A DNA stretch of 64,000 nt from Ischnura elegans (GCF_921293095.1 NC_060257.1:55836968-55900967), one strand, 5' to 3'. Positions 38,301 to 53,300 are shown, numbered from the stretch's first letter. Notes: generated from the letters alone by a model not told the origin. Numbers and translations are program-made.

Positions 38301-41300
38301 CTGCCTCAGTCTACTTTTGGGGGCCGTATTTTTTTGCGACGCACACAAGCTCAGTCTCCTTAGGGAGGGAGTGAATGGGAAATGCTGGGGAAGGAGGGGT
38401 TTGGGATGCGTAAGGTGGGTGTCAGCAAGATCAGTCAAAGGCGGCAGGAGGGAAGGGACGGCTTTGGAAAGACAGAACCCCAGCATGGGAGAACGGGGAA
38501 GCGCGTGAGAAGAAAGTTCATGGTTAGACTAGGAAGTGCGTCTTCATTACGAGAAGCCTAAAATATAAATTGGCGGTAAATAGAGCCCAGTACTTAAGAT
38601 ATTTAAGTTGCTCATTCACAAAGGCCAATATATACACGAAAAGATATTATGGCGCGGATTGCATGTATCAACGTCCATTTCGGGATGTTATTAATTTCTG
38701 TTCCCATTTATAAAAGTAGCAAATAGATTTGAAAGAATGATAATCATGAATAAAAATATCTAAATCGATATCCAAACGCACATGAGCAAAATAGATGAAT
38801 GTATACATAACGATCCATCGCAAGTAATACCGCTCAAGCTTCTTCCGGCATAGGACTTTAAAATTCTGGATAATGCCTAGGTCCAAGGGCTGGGACTTGC
38901 TAGTCGAGTTCGGGGGTAAAAAGAGGACTCGAACATTAGCCAATTTTAGATCTTCCACGTATTTATGAACGGTGGCATTATCCATTATTAAAACAATTTT
39001 GCTGTTCTCTCCAGCAATTTTTCTCTGTAGACGTATAACCGTTTGCTGGAAAATTTCTCGGGTCATCCAGCTGTTTTTATTTGCATGGTAAAAATAGGGG
39101 AGGGCTTCCAATTTTACATGTTTTAAGCACCGTGGCCTTTCAAATTTCCCAATGACAGCGGGCTTATTTTGTCCGTGCCCGTTTGGTTGACGCACAGCCC
39201 CACAGTAACACGCACTTTACTCTTTTTCCCCCCATGGCACCTTTTTCCTTTGAAACCCAGGGTTGCGTCAGGTAATGCATTAAAAAATAGCCCAGTTTCA
39301 GGGGCCAGCGAGGGTGAGCTCATCGAGGAAAGGGTCCCGGATTAGGCACCCTTCGAAGTGCTTCGGCGAAAAGTAGTCAAGTAGTCTTCGAAGTACGTTC
39401 ACAGCAGTGCAAAGGGTTAATTAGGGGTGTACGAAATACTCCGCGGGACCTTCCTGACATGTTAAACTACGAATTATTGTCGATGCTATGTTTAAGAACA
39501 GGCACGTAAATAGGGGCATAATGTCAGCCGCGATATTTTAACTTAACTCCTACTCCCCCTATATTCCCACAGTGAGGTTTTTGGCGACCCATTTCTCTCC
39601 AAAGTTGCATTATCATTTACGATTTCGCACTTTTGATGGACCACAGTTGGAAGCGCTGATATTGTAGCTACTTACGCCGGCGTAACTAGTTTTGTTGACA
39701 AAATTTTCGCCATAGTTCGTATAAACGAATGCCATTTGCTCCTAGGGACCGAGCCGAGGTTCGTAAATTCAAAAAATTTCGTATAATCGAAACTTCGTAT
39801 AATCGAATAGCGCCATGTATTTAGCATAGGCTTTTCACTGGGACCGCAATATCACTTCGTATAATCGAAAACTTCGTAAAATCCTGCTTCCTAAAATCAA
39901 GAGTTTACTGTATTGAGGCACAAATCGTATCTTGGGACCAGCTTTTGTATGCCATCGTCAAAGAAGCTTGCCGCCTGATTAGACAACCACTGCTTCACGG
40001 TCGTTTTCACTTCGTCATCATCGGAATGGCGCTGTCCCGCCATTAAGGGTGTGTTGCTGGTCGATTTTTTGACTCGCGGCGACACAATCAATGCAACAGC
40101 GTACTAAGCGAGCTTCTTTGACGATGGCATACAAAAGCTGGTCCCAAGATACGATAAATGCCTCAATAGTAATGGGAATTATGTAGAAAAGTAGAGTAAA
40201 GTATGGCCTTTCAAGTGAATAAATTATTTTTGAAAAAAATTAATTGTTGTTTTTTTATGTCAAAACGGTACTTACTTTAAAAACACGCCTCGTATAAATG
40301 CCTATTGTGCCCTAATAGGCACAAGAAAACAGCTTTACGAAGTGCCTGACATTCGCATATGGACATGCTACTTTAAAGGGGTTGGAATTAAAATCAGCTG
40401 TGAAGGATAACAACAGAGAGTAAAAATCTGGCAGCTATGGTTTACTCTTGATATTTTTGATCCAGGAGGGACTTTCACTCTCACGATCTGGCTTTGTATT
40501 TTCTTCGCTAGTAAGAGGATTGTGCAAATCCCATTTCATATCCTAAGTATTTTTCTCAATACAGGCGATCCTCGACTGTCGTACAATTCACACTTTCGTA
40601 CGTTCCAAATTGACACCTTTTAGGGACACAAAATAGTTGCTTTGTAAAAGCTGCCAGTGCCCGGGGCCCTTACTTGGCTTTCGTATGCTAAATTCATACT
40701 TTTGAACATTTGTATGTAATTTCCTTAAATTCCCACGATTTTTTTGCGCATCCCAACATTCGACTGTTTTTTATTCAAGGTGATTTTTTGTGAGAGACAC
40801 TGCCTGCTATAGGATCCTTTATTTATCAATAAAAGAAGAAAGCTGTACTTCAGCCTTCATTGGAGAGATTTTTCTAAAAAGTTTAGCAGACACCATGAAA
40901 CATCATTCAATAAAATTAATAAATAAAAGTGCTTCTTTCTAGTTTTGTTTTTCCGTTTGAGTGCCGTTTATTCATGTACGACATGCAAAAGATCCACAGA
41001 GAAAAAAATCATCCGCCTTCACCAGGATTCGAACCCGGATCCCCCGATTTCCGGTCGAGTGCTTTAGCCAGTTAAGCTACTGAGGCGTCATTCTTCCCTG
41101 TGGATATTTGTGGACATTGTTTCTGTATTGTGTGGAGAATGATTTTGGAGAATGGATGATGATGATGATGATTTTTTATCTGTGGATCTTTCGCACGAAT
41201 GTGCATTGCGGGTGACTCCCGTACAAGTTATTACCACGGCAAGTCCCAGAATACTTTAAAAAATAATGTACGACATGTTCAGCAACAATATTTCATGAAA

Positions 41301-44300
41301 TATCCGAATTCTTTATGTCTTTTGTCTTTTAAGAATAACATGCGAAAGATAGGCGACATGAGATTCGCTGGGACGAGATGTCACCCAGTGAGGAATTTTG
41401 ATGCAAAAATTATTATGTATCAAGAGTGAGGGCTCAACAATGGCATTTCGTCATGCTTCTTGATGTCATTTTATTTATAGTGGATATTACAAGTGGAATG
41501 TCAACTTAAACACCAAAAAGAAGTTTCACTCTGTACTCCGAGGAATTCTTATTTATTTTAACTTTTCCTTACATTTTATGCCAATTTTTGAAATAAAATA
41601 CATATTGCGAGGAATTTTATTAATTTTTCATTCAAGATTGGTTAATAAAAATAAAATCTGAGTAAAAAAATAAGGTTTTTATAATGTATTTTTCGCTCTT
41701 TTGGAACATAACCCCTGATAAGTATGGAGCTCAATGGTTCGACTATTGTACATTCGACTTCTGTAGAGTCAACTTTCATACATTTGAATTCCGTACTTTC
41801 GTTACACATTTTCAGGAATGCATTTTGTGCAAAAGTCAAGGACCCTCTGTACCTATGAAGTATATGAGAAAAAAAAACAACGAACAATGGACTACCACTG
41901 TATTGTTAGCAGTCTTAAACTGGTCTAAAGCCTGGGACAACTACATTAATGTCAGTGCGATCTTAGATTCTCCCAGCGTATCAAATGCAGAAAGGTTTCT
42001 CCGGTTTTCCACCAGATAGTTAGCTCCACGTCTCCCAAGGTTTCGAAGAAAGACTTGCTCTTCACGCTCAGGGGATCTTATGAATGCATTCCCTCAAACC
42101 ATCACGAGACATGGAGCTAATTACCATGTGGAAAACCCAAGAAACTTTTCTTGTATCTTCCAAACGTTCAATGGCATCTTCCTCCTGTCTGATTGACTGA
42201 GCTACAACCTCCAAAGATCTCAAGTTGTGCTGCCTAGCCATTTTTCGAATCTTTACACAACAAAAGCAAAAGGGAGGTTACGTTATACACGCACTAGTAT
42301 ATATATGTAAATATATAAATAGGGGGTCAATATACACCCATTACTTACCCAAAAAGTGCAAACAACACGAAAATAAAAAAACTTTAAAATGACGAAAACT
42401 ATACGCAAACGGTATCGTGGGGTGAAAAAACACCCTGGACGCACTTCAAACATTCACTGCACAAGCCTCCACGTGCTACTGATGCTGCAAGTGTGCTCCC
42501 TCCACTCTCAGACCTTGAAACTGAATTATTGCTACGGTCCGGGGTCGTGAACGTAAGGAGTTTCTTTTTGCCGAGTTATAAACCGGTTTGGGGTGTTTTT
42601 TCACCCCGTGTTACCATTCTAGGGTTAATACAACGTCTGACTACAACCTCTTCAACGTTTATGTGTTTAACCATTAGACTGTGGAACATTTTTACACATA
42701 TAGCATGCTGGCCATGGGAAAAACGCTTTTAACCCTTAACCAGTGACGTGAAATATTTGTTACACTACCAGTGACGTGCGTTCTTGGAGACCGCAATAAA
42801 TCAAAAATTCATAAAATGTTGCAACGCCATTGTTATTGTTTTGTTTAATTTTTCTTTGAATGCTTAACTATTCTTAAACTTATATTAAAATTTTTACACT
42901 CCCAATACGAACCAATTTGTCATTAAAAATTGTGATTTGAAGCAAGCCCAAAAAACTGATGTCCAAAACACTTACCTAAGTTATAATTATTCTATTTATG
43001 CATCAGTATGTCGCCAGATTAAAAAAAAGCCTTAAATGTTAAAGTTGGAGAAATAAGTAGCTATGAAATTTATCCAGCTTATTCCTTTCTTGATGCTTTC
43101 TCATGCTAGTGACGTACGGTCTCACAGACCGCTAATCGAATTGAAATTCAAATTTACAAAATTTAATAAAAGGAACATTAATTTTTAAGAGTGGGATGTC
43201 CTTGTTATGCAAAAATATGAAGCTAATGAGAATTATAGATATTTTGAAATATTAATTTTGAAAATATTCATAATTTTAGAAATGCAGCGGTCTCTCACAC
43301 CGCACGTCACCGGTTAAGGGTTAAACATTTGACTATTGCACGACTACCTAAAGTAGTTTCCCCAAACTTTTGTTGCTACCCCCACATATTTCTCGCACTA
43401 ATGTCATTAGAAAATACAGTTTTCATTGATATGTATACTGACACTAAAATCTGAAAGACAACTGAAAATGGTGGAAATTGCAACTGGCAATACACTAAAA
43501 TGCTATGGAAAGTCACAACCAATACATATGCAAAAGATAATCACAATAAAGCAATCCAAAAATTGAAATGGAAGTCATTCCTCAAAAAGAAAATTTATTG
43601 CAATCACCTGCATTATTTCACGAGCACAGTTAGGCAGTGAAGAACCAGCACTCCGCAGTTTTTTGCATGGCTTCCCTTCCGCAGGAACACTGTACGCTGT
43701 GACAGCTCCTTCAGCTTCAGCTGCCTCAATGCACATGTAAATGAGGGCAGCTGCCTCAAAGCTCACCACATACGGATTAATCAAGCATCTAACCTTTTCC
43801 AAGATGTTTCCCAATCCTATAGCAAACCGCTTTCCAGAAGGCTTCATGTTCTACAGAAAATTTGAAAGGCAGAAGTATTAAATATATATCCTTTAATCAA
43901 ACTACCAGAAATAAAACCTGAAAATAATAATAATAATAAATAAATTGTTTTATTACTCCAAAAAAATAAAAAGTTCAGAATAGAATTAACTACATAAAAA
44001 GGAGTAACTTTAGGTAGCCATTAAGGACAACCTGTTTTATGGATACCATCATTTACAAAGGGTCATGCTGACATAGAAACATTTTAGGCACAGCATTTGA
44101 ATTGAAGTAAGTACGTACATGTATTATATGGTATTATATCAAAGAAAATATCCTCCATACTTTGCATTATAAACAACCAAGACTGTATATTTTTCATAAT
44201 TGCGTTATTATTTTTTGATTACAGACATGAATCAGGTAATAAGTTATACACTTTGGGCCTATAAACAAGAAACGTTTATACAGGGTATGTTAGGTCTTGG

Positions 44301-47300
44301 TAAAGTAATACAGTGAGTCCTCGTTCTACGTCACCCCGTTTAACGTCATTTCGCGATAACGTCATCTCGTGATAACGTCACGAAAATTTTGAGACCGTCA
44401 TTCGTTTATCGCATTTACGCTTCGCGATAACGGCAAGTCTTTTAAATTTCGCGCGAAAAAAAAGGCGAAGCGGCGGGCGTTGCAGGTTGTTCGTGTGGGC
44501 GGTAATACAGTCAGTCTAAACGAAGTGTAAAACAGTGTGCTTATTGTTAATTGCGATTACGGTTTTAACAAATTTTCTGCTAAATGAATTCTTAGGTAGG
44601 TGCGCAAGGTTTTACTTGACATAATGGTTTTCAGGAACCCAAAAAGTGATTTCAAGGAATTTTTCCGTGTAGAACTCGGGAGTTTTTGTCGTCACTTTTT
44701 TTGCAGAGTTCACAATAATTTTGGTTCCCGTAACTGCGACGATGTTTCAGCAATGATGATGCCCAGGCTACGCTCGCTCGGGCGACCACCATAGCGAAGC
44801 CGAAAAGCAAATGCTGGAAGATACAAAAATGGAGAAGGATTTACGTCACTGCTGCTATTGTCGTCGATGAAGACAGGAACTCGTATTTATGCGATAGTTT
44901 GGCATTCCCACCGTAAAAAATGCCCCAGATATGATACGCTAACATTTTTTTCGCGCAGGAATTGTGAGGTCTAGGAGCCGATATTCACTTTTTACATTGC
45001 TTCTTATGGCATATTATGCTTCGATTAACGTCATTTCGATTATCGTCACATTTTTCAGGAACGGCAAGTGACGTTAAACGAGGACTCACTGTATTTACAT
45101 CAGGGAGTTCAAGACAATGCAGAATAATAAATAAGTGACGGGAAGTCGAGGAGGCAAGTGAAGGAGTTATGATTAAAAAAATGCACGAAAAGGAGAAAAG
45201 AAGGACAAAAGTAGGGAAATAAAGATGGCAGGCAGTGGAGACTAGGCAGTTTCAAGGTGTTAAAAGATGAACCAATAATTTGTAAGGGGCCAGGAAGGAA
45301 TCGGGCAGGAGAGCCCAGGAATTAATCATACAGCCCAAAAATCTGAAAAAAAAGTAATGAGACAGATCGCAAGTCCATGCTTGCGGCCATAAGAGTAGGC
45401 AGATGTCTAAATATTGGTGTTGCTTACACTAAGGTTAATTTCTTATTTAAAGAAAGAGTTACTCTACTTAAATGATTGAAAACATTTTTCTCATTTATGA
45501 GTTAAATAATAATAAGTATTAATCCTTCAGCAAGGAGGTAAACGTTTTAAGTGTTTGTATAATGGCAAAGGTTTATTGAATTTTTTTAAATAAAAAAGGA
45601 AAATGTGGAAGGGAGTAGTTCACAATTCTTCAATACACCAGAAAAAAAACAAATATTTAATAACCCTGCTACAATGATAACATTACAAGCATTCAACACA
45701 GAACACATTTTTTTTCATGCTTAACAATCTTACCTTCACAGTTCCAAGCAAAAGTTTGCTCATCAATTCCAATACTTTCCCATTAGGCTTCGGTACACCA
45801 CGAGGGATGCCAGAATTTTTTTGTTCACCACTGGTTTGGCTCTATAAGAAAGAAGTTAACACCACCATACATAAGAAAACCATTTTTTTTTTTCAGTTCA
45901 ACAGCAACTCAACGTCTGACCGTCAATGCATACTGTAAATTGAAGGTACAAACCGGATTTGTTTTTATGGCAGGATCTGAAGGCTGAGAAGCAGGCTCAG
46001 AGCTTTCTTTCAGTAAAGCATGGGTTCTGAACCACAATTTTGATGGCAAAACTTCACAATGTCGCCTGAAAGGAGTGAGAAATGACAAAGCTAAATATAT
46101 GAAGTCATTCATTACAGGTTCAAACTACTACACAGTCAATCAATAAATATACATAGTAAAATGCACACCAGTCATAAGAAACTCGTCCACCGTAAGTGGA
46201 CGAATTTATTATGTTTTCATAACTTTGTGTTTATGTTTTCTTTGTATATCCTTACATGTGCCTGTTTTGTCAAAGCAAACCCTTCCCATTTTCTTCAAAA
46301 CTCTACCTACCATGATCACCTCACCCGTTCTAGAAATAACATCCATTCAAACCAATATTCCAGCTCTCTCTGCCTAAAAGGTCCCTACCACTCTGCCTCG
46401 ATCCTTTACAATAAAGTTCCCGATGAAATAAAAAATAGCAAATCACCTTCCGAATTAAAAAAGAGACTAAAAATCCTCCTAGCTGAAAAATGCTATTACA
46501 GTATTAATGAATACCTGGAGGATGCATTATAAAGGAAATTTTCTAGATGGCAACTTAAATGCCTATATTTTTCCAATCTTTCTGTTAGTATTTTTATAAC
46601 CCTCTCGGCTCTGTTTCTAATGTTTGTACATATAGTGAAATGATTATCTTGATAATTCTCAAGAACCTGGAAAATTTTCAATCATGTATGTATATTGGTA
46701 TGTAATTATCTGTAAATCTCATATTGACTTTAGCCTTGCAGATGTATAATTTGCCAATGGTGAAATAAATTTATTATTATTATTATTATTAATGGCCCAC
46801 TGTACTACATTTTAGAATAGGTCTTCAGGAGAGGAAATGAATTGCCGAATAAAAAATATAGGGTGCCCTTTAAAAAAGACATACCGATGTTCATATCTTT
46901 GTAAATAACAAAGCTACAAGGAAGGCAATCATGCTGATTAATGTCCCCTTGATGGCTAATGAACATTTGCATGACACATTTTTGAATTTGCATCTGGACA
47001 AAAAGTTATTTCTGGTGGTCAAGGTGGTGGTATTTTCTGTATTTCCCAGGCGATTACTAGCTAAATTCATGTATACATTTACACTTGTGTAGGAAAAGAC
47101 TTTACAATATGGGAAGGCATTTAACTTCTATTCTGAGCCATCCATTGATTTTATAGGATGTCCAGCCAAAGCAGAAAAATTCATGCATAATTCCTGGTTT
47201 TCCAGGGAAATGTTTACAAAATTCCAGGTTAATTTTATGTGATTACTGCAATGGATAGGAATTTTAAAACACCCATATTTACTTCAATACTTTTAAATAA

Positions 47301-50300
47301 TATTACGTCTATGTATTTACAAGGACAAAGAATAGGTTAGCTAACACATATTGTATGTGAAATTTAAATCTATTCAATGCAAGCCAAGAATCTGCTTCGA
47401 TCACCTAGGTAGATGTTGACGTCACCTGGAATTCTATTCTTCGTGTTTCTGAATCTTACTTGAGTGAGTGCTACACATTATGATTCTGCTGTCCTGTTGG
47501 GCATTCCATGTCTTGATGAGGCTGTAAAATTTCTACTGAGCTACTAAAATTATGACAAACATTTTAGGCCAGAAAATGGGTAATGAACTGGTTAAATTTC
47601 AGGTGAAATGAATTTGAGATTCCAGGTTGGAGCGAAAATTATAATAAATAATTAATGCATAATTCAAGAGTCTAAAAATTCACCCAAAATTCCTGATTCT
47701 TCCAGTTTTCCTGGTCAATGGACAACCTGATAAAGCAGAAGTCGCTCTTGGAGTATTTGTAATCTCTATGTCCACTAAGTTACTAGTTTATAATGAAGTC
47801 ACGAGGTGCTTACTATGTACTGATTGGAATTTATAATGAACAAAGTGAGTTTTGAAGCAGGCGATTACTAATGCTATACACATAAAGATTACAGCAACAC
47901 CAAGACAAAATTACAACCATAAATGTTTAGTAAGAGGTTTTCAAATACGAATTCTCAATATGGTTGTTTCCTACTTTTTTATGGCCTAAATCGAAAGATT
48001 ATCACTCCTGGAGTACGTATTTCACACTTTTAGATCATTAAATGATGATATCTTTTTTTTGCGATTAAATGAAAAGTGAAAATTTTAAAGCGCGCAAAAA
48101 TGCGACAGCTAAGTATGAATGCTGGGAAAAGCCTGAGTGACGTCTGGCTGCTACTGTGAGAGGCCACCTGGGTGTGAGGCTATGAACGCCGCTAAGATAC
48201 AGGCTGCTTGCTGCAGAACATGGCGGTAGCATAGAGTACCCTGGTAGCAGGTATTGCTTGGCTTAAATAAGGATTATTAATACCCTATCAAACCAAGGAA
48301 ACTTTCCAACCATTGACAGTTTTTATAGGTGATTATTTAGAGATGTTTCCCTGAGCTCTGTGCCTCGTGCATGCATTAGTAACTTCAGACAATGTAAAAG
48401 TCCTATCTACTCGTATAGAAACTAGGTCCCTGAGATATCACGTGGAGTGGCATCGCAAGGCACCAATCTGGCCTTTTTCAAATCAGGTTAAAATTGACCA
48501 TTGAAATTTGTCTAAACTGGGATTTTTAAAACCAAACAATTTGTACATTATGAATACAGTAATGGTGGGTAACGAATCGCAATCAACGCCTTTCATTTTC
48601 TTTGATGAAGAAAACTACCCTATTGGGAGATGATTACTTATTCATTAAATGGTTATTTGTTTTAGAGTTCTTCAGCTTATATTAGATAAAATACCTTCCA
48701 GAATACAATAAAAAAATATTACTATATTTAAAGAATGATATACTGTAATGCAGAATACACAAATTTGTCTCCATAATTTGCTCAGTATTGAGTAAATATT
48801 TTCTTACACAATTGACAAAACAAAATGATGGTAATACTTTTTTTCTCCCATGGTAGGGTACACACTGCTTACCTGCGATAAGTTTGCATTGAAATGAGCA
48901 CCAATGCTGGACTGATGGGAGGAAAAATCTTCTTATCAGACCCCGGAGAGAGCATCTCAATAGCATTTTTCAGATTAACTAAAATAATCCTGGTGAGCTC
49001 ACATACATTTTTGGTAATTCTGTTCAATCTCAAAATAGGGAGATAAACAATAAGCTGCCTAATGGTCATATTATCCAGCGCAACCTCCCAAATCTACAGG
49101 AAAAGGAGAAAATAATTATTTACACTATTATGTAAAACTAAAGATATTTAAATCGCTATTCTAAATATAGCTTTTTAACATACAGGCATCCCCCGAGTTA
49201 CGTAAGAGATGCGTTTCGGCAGACTCTGCGTAAGTCGAAATTTACGTAAGTCGAACCTTTGCGTTAGTGCTTCAGAGATTTCGATCGGCGCGGTGAAATT
49301 CTCAGCGGAGAAATGCACGGTAAATTCTCAGTGAAGTTTCATTCAATTCACTGCGATATTCATGAACTCTACCGCTTTCTTACGTTATTAGATACAAAAT
49401 CGATAAACATTAATATAGTCTGAGAGTTGCATCTCAAGCATTGCCAATCAAAATGCGTAATATTATTCCCAGAGTTGACCGATCGCGTGGATTCGGGAAA
49501 GCACGGTATCTCAACGCTAAATTACTAAACTGAATACTTAAATTGATTCATTATGTTATACTGCGATCTAAGGGCCCAAAGAATGCATTGTCTACCTACC
49601 TATAATCATTATATCTTCTGCCTTTTATACATAACATTGATCGATGAATCTGGTGGTTTCACTGTCACAGTTAATACACGTAGGAGGAGTGTCTAGGATT
49701 ACGAGCAAATAACACACAAAAAAATACCAGTAAATAACTATATTCTTAGATACATTCACACACACATACACTCAATCTTTCATGCACGGAAACATACTTT
49801 CATTCTCTCATATCTCAATAAAATAACGTGAAAATATCATCATTTGAATATTTACTTCGCTGGAAACATCGAAGAGTATTTCCAAAGCACGAAGCTAATT
49901 AAAAGTGAGCTTTTATTCTGCCAACTCCGTCATTAACGTGCAACAAAGTTAGTGGGGAAAAGCTTTCAATGACGCAATATTCATTTACAGATGCACACAA
50001 TATGAGAGAACGAGAAAATTCAGCTTAATAAAATCTTCCGCCAGAAACATGAAATCAATTACGCAATTAATATCGTGTGTCAACTTTTTCTTAACTTTTT
50101 CGCGGCATTCATTGCCAACACTCAAAATTTCAATGCCGTTACGTGGGTACTAAACAATTCTTTTCCGCAATAAAGATTTCTGCTTGAACTTCATTTTCTT
50201 TTAATTCCACAGATGGAATTGTCCAAACTTAAGAATACAATTTTTAAATAGTTGAAAGTCGGAGTTCGGGTGTGCATGCTATTTAACAAGTTGTATCGTA

Positions 50301-53300
50301 CAGGAATGAGCGCAACCACATCCATCGCTAGAACTGCAAATTTTCACGTTGATTGCTGACTTGGGATTTATAAGCGATTTTTCTGCAGAAATTAATGAAA
50401 ATTCCTTCGAGGAATGACAAATATGGGTCACTTCGTTATTTTTAGCACGTAAAAAACTCGATAACTAATCGATATTTTTTCTACCATAGGTTGTACGAGC
50501 GAATATCTACTTCTTCGCGCTCGCATTCGAAAATTAACGTAATCATTTGAAATACGGTTATCACTTACGTAAGTACGGATTTACGTAAGTCGAGACATAC
50601 GTAACTCGGGGGATGCCTGTATGTATCAATTTGATAAGTCTCTTTTACTCTAGCAGCATAGATCACACAGGCAATGAGGTATCTGGCTTGGTGAAAATTT
50701 TTTATACATTATTCACGTTAGTTTAAATTTATTTGGACAATCGTGAATTCATTTAAGTGCATAGTTCCATCCATCTTGAAGTATGCCTTGCTGACTTGGG
50801 CACCCAGTTATGCTTATTAATATAACAAACTTTGAGGTGCTCAACACAAATTTTTCAGATAAGCTACTTTCAAGTTGGCCAGCACGTGCACCAGATAATG
50901 ACAATTGCCAATGAATTATGCTTGCTTTAAACATTCCTTCAATAGAATCCTTTCACAGATATAGTACCATGGTGCCTATTTTTAAAATTTAGAGTAATCT
51001 TCTCCAGTTTTGGAAGCAGGAGGATACGTTTATTTGTAAAGGAATAACTAAAAACTTACATTCATGAAGAACTGTGGAAGAATCCAACTCCTACACAATT
51101 TTCACAACCTTGAGCCCAGTACATAGGCTTCAAAGACTTGAGAACACACCACTATCTGATATTCGGAACACACTTCCATTACAATTATTCGATGACTTCC
51201 CAAACTAATTTACAAGAACATCTCTACATCCCACAATAACCTCCAGTCGAGTTCAAAAGTTTAGGACAAATTTTTGATGCCACTATGCATCTCAAGAAAA
51301 ATTCCTCTTCTCCTTTTGCAGTCCTTGGTTACGCACCGTATATAGTGTGCTCGTGAGTGAATATTCATGCATTCAGTGAGAGACATTACTTTATTCAAGT
51401 ACCAATGGAAAGAGGATTATATTTTTCTCTAATCAAATGATAAATTTTACTGTGAAATATGCACTGCGCTAATTTTTCAAAATAATTTACATGACATACA
51501 TCTATGCAATTGTTTAACCTGCTTATATTATCTCAACAAATAAATAATTCCACAAAATTAAATTCAACGCTACCTCTGGGTTACTTTTGAGTTTTTGAAT
51601 TGAATGAAAAAAAGTTTCATTAATTTCAATAGACTTTCAACAATCAACTTTTATGTGGTAAAATAATTATTCATACTAACTTTTCAAAATAATTTAAATG
51701 GTATGAACCTATGCATGCAATTGCTTAATCTACCCATCTAAAAAAAATTATTTCACAAATTGAAATTCGAGGCTACTTCCAAGTTTGTTTTTGGAGTAAC
51801 TGACAGTCCATACATACCCCTATTCAAGAAGTTAAAAATTTCACCCTAACCCTGTGTACCTAATGTTAACCATTCTTCACATTAAAAAAAAACAATAAAA
51901 ATGATTATTACCTCACCTCAGCTGTTCACCAATACTCCCCCAGAAAATAAGATAATCTGCACCAACCATTTGTATGAACTAGGAAATCAGCTATAGGGCC
52001 TAAACATATGGGACTACAAATTTACAATAAACTTGTCTTACAAATAAAAAAGTTCACAACTGACACGGATTTCATAGATAAAGTAATGGTATTTCTCCTC
52101 TTAAAATTGTATTGCTCATTAACGAATTTCTATGCAATGAGAACTTTTTAATATACATGTCTTCTTGTATTTTGAATTCATATGTTCACTATTTAATTTG
52201 TCCATTTTCAATTTTAATGCTTCCACATTTTCTATTGAAATGCTTTTTATATATTGCTTTTTGATCCTTCAGCAAATAAAGTACTATTATTACTATTAAC
52301 AGACATTTTCTTATCAATAATAGCTGATGACTATAATTGGATTTCTTACAGTAAGAAAACTTTATGGGAAGGGAGGGGCCTAAACAGCACCATAAAAGCC
52401 AATATTAAGGCCGCTTTACACGGTACACGAAATTGCGCAGGTTAGAGCTGCATTAATTTCTAAAATGGCGTGGAATTGCGCGAATGCATGAACGAAATTA
52501 GAACAGGGGCTATTTTGCCGTCTCGCGTCCACGCATTCTCGCATGTGTTCTAGCAATTCACAGCTTTACACGATGCAATTTTGATTGTGCCTTCGCACGT
52601 ACATCAGATTGCGCAATTCCGTGTACTATGTAAGACGGCCTTTAGGAATAAAATCAAAGTTTAACACTCGAATGACAGAAAGACCGATTTCGGTGATGAC
52701 ATGCCATCCTTCTAGGCAAAATAACATTTTTTCCTAAAATATTCACAAGGCAGATACCTGACTTCACCAACCTAAAGATCTTTAAAGTGCATTAAAAGTC
52801 ACAAAAGGCCAAATTCATTAAAAGAAATTGGTGAATAGAGTGAGGAGACAAATTCCACTGTCTCATTCTGTTGTACTAATTTTAAAGGGCATACCTTTGG
52901 GGCCATCAGCATCGAGTCTTCACAGTGGTCGATAGTAAACTTATGGGCTTTGATAAGTTCAACTGCTTCGAGGACCTCAGGGCAATCCACATCGCTTCCT
53001 TTAGGAATTTTAAGTTTCCGTAACTTTGTGGCAGCTTGCAAGTACTTTAGCACACTCTCACCCTCCATTTTCAGTGGGTCATCGTTGGGAATATCATTAA
53101 AAACTTCCTGTGCCTTTTCAATACCAAACAAGCAATGGGCAATCACAATGTGATGAACTGAAAGGAAAAGCAATTCCATCAAAAGCTAAATCAATAACTT
53201 ATACGAGCTAATGTGTAAAACAAAAGACATTTTGTCCATTAATTTCTCCAATCTACGCCTATCTTTTTGACTAAATCAAGACCATAGGTTAATCATAAAG

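Larger units (their letters stand above)
36776..40292. mobile_element. mariner-derived foldback interrupted by a Tigger element
   Basis: Matching TIRs (CGAGGCGTGTTTTTAAAGTA at the left, its complement at the right) are flanked by TA (36774-36775, 40293-40294). Both sides carry the mariner 3' coding end in opposite orientations: plus about 40114-40194 (FFDDGIQKLVPRYDKCLN, then NYVEK and a stop) and minus 40091-39911 (VKQWLSNQAASFFDDGIQK). Both copies are only C-terminal pieces, so it is non-autonomous. Confidence 0.85.

Noticed and set aside
41960-42243. Minus-strand stretch starting MARQHNLRSLEVVAQSIR
   Set aside because: It looks like a possible protein start but breaks after about 60 codons and matches nothing I know. 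It may belong to a decayed transposon.
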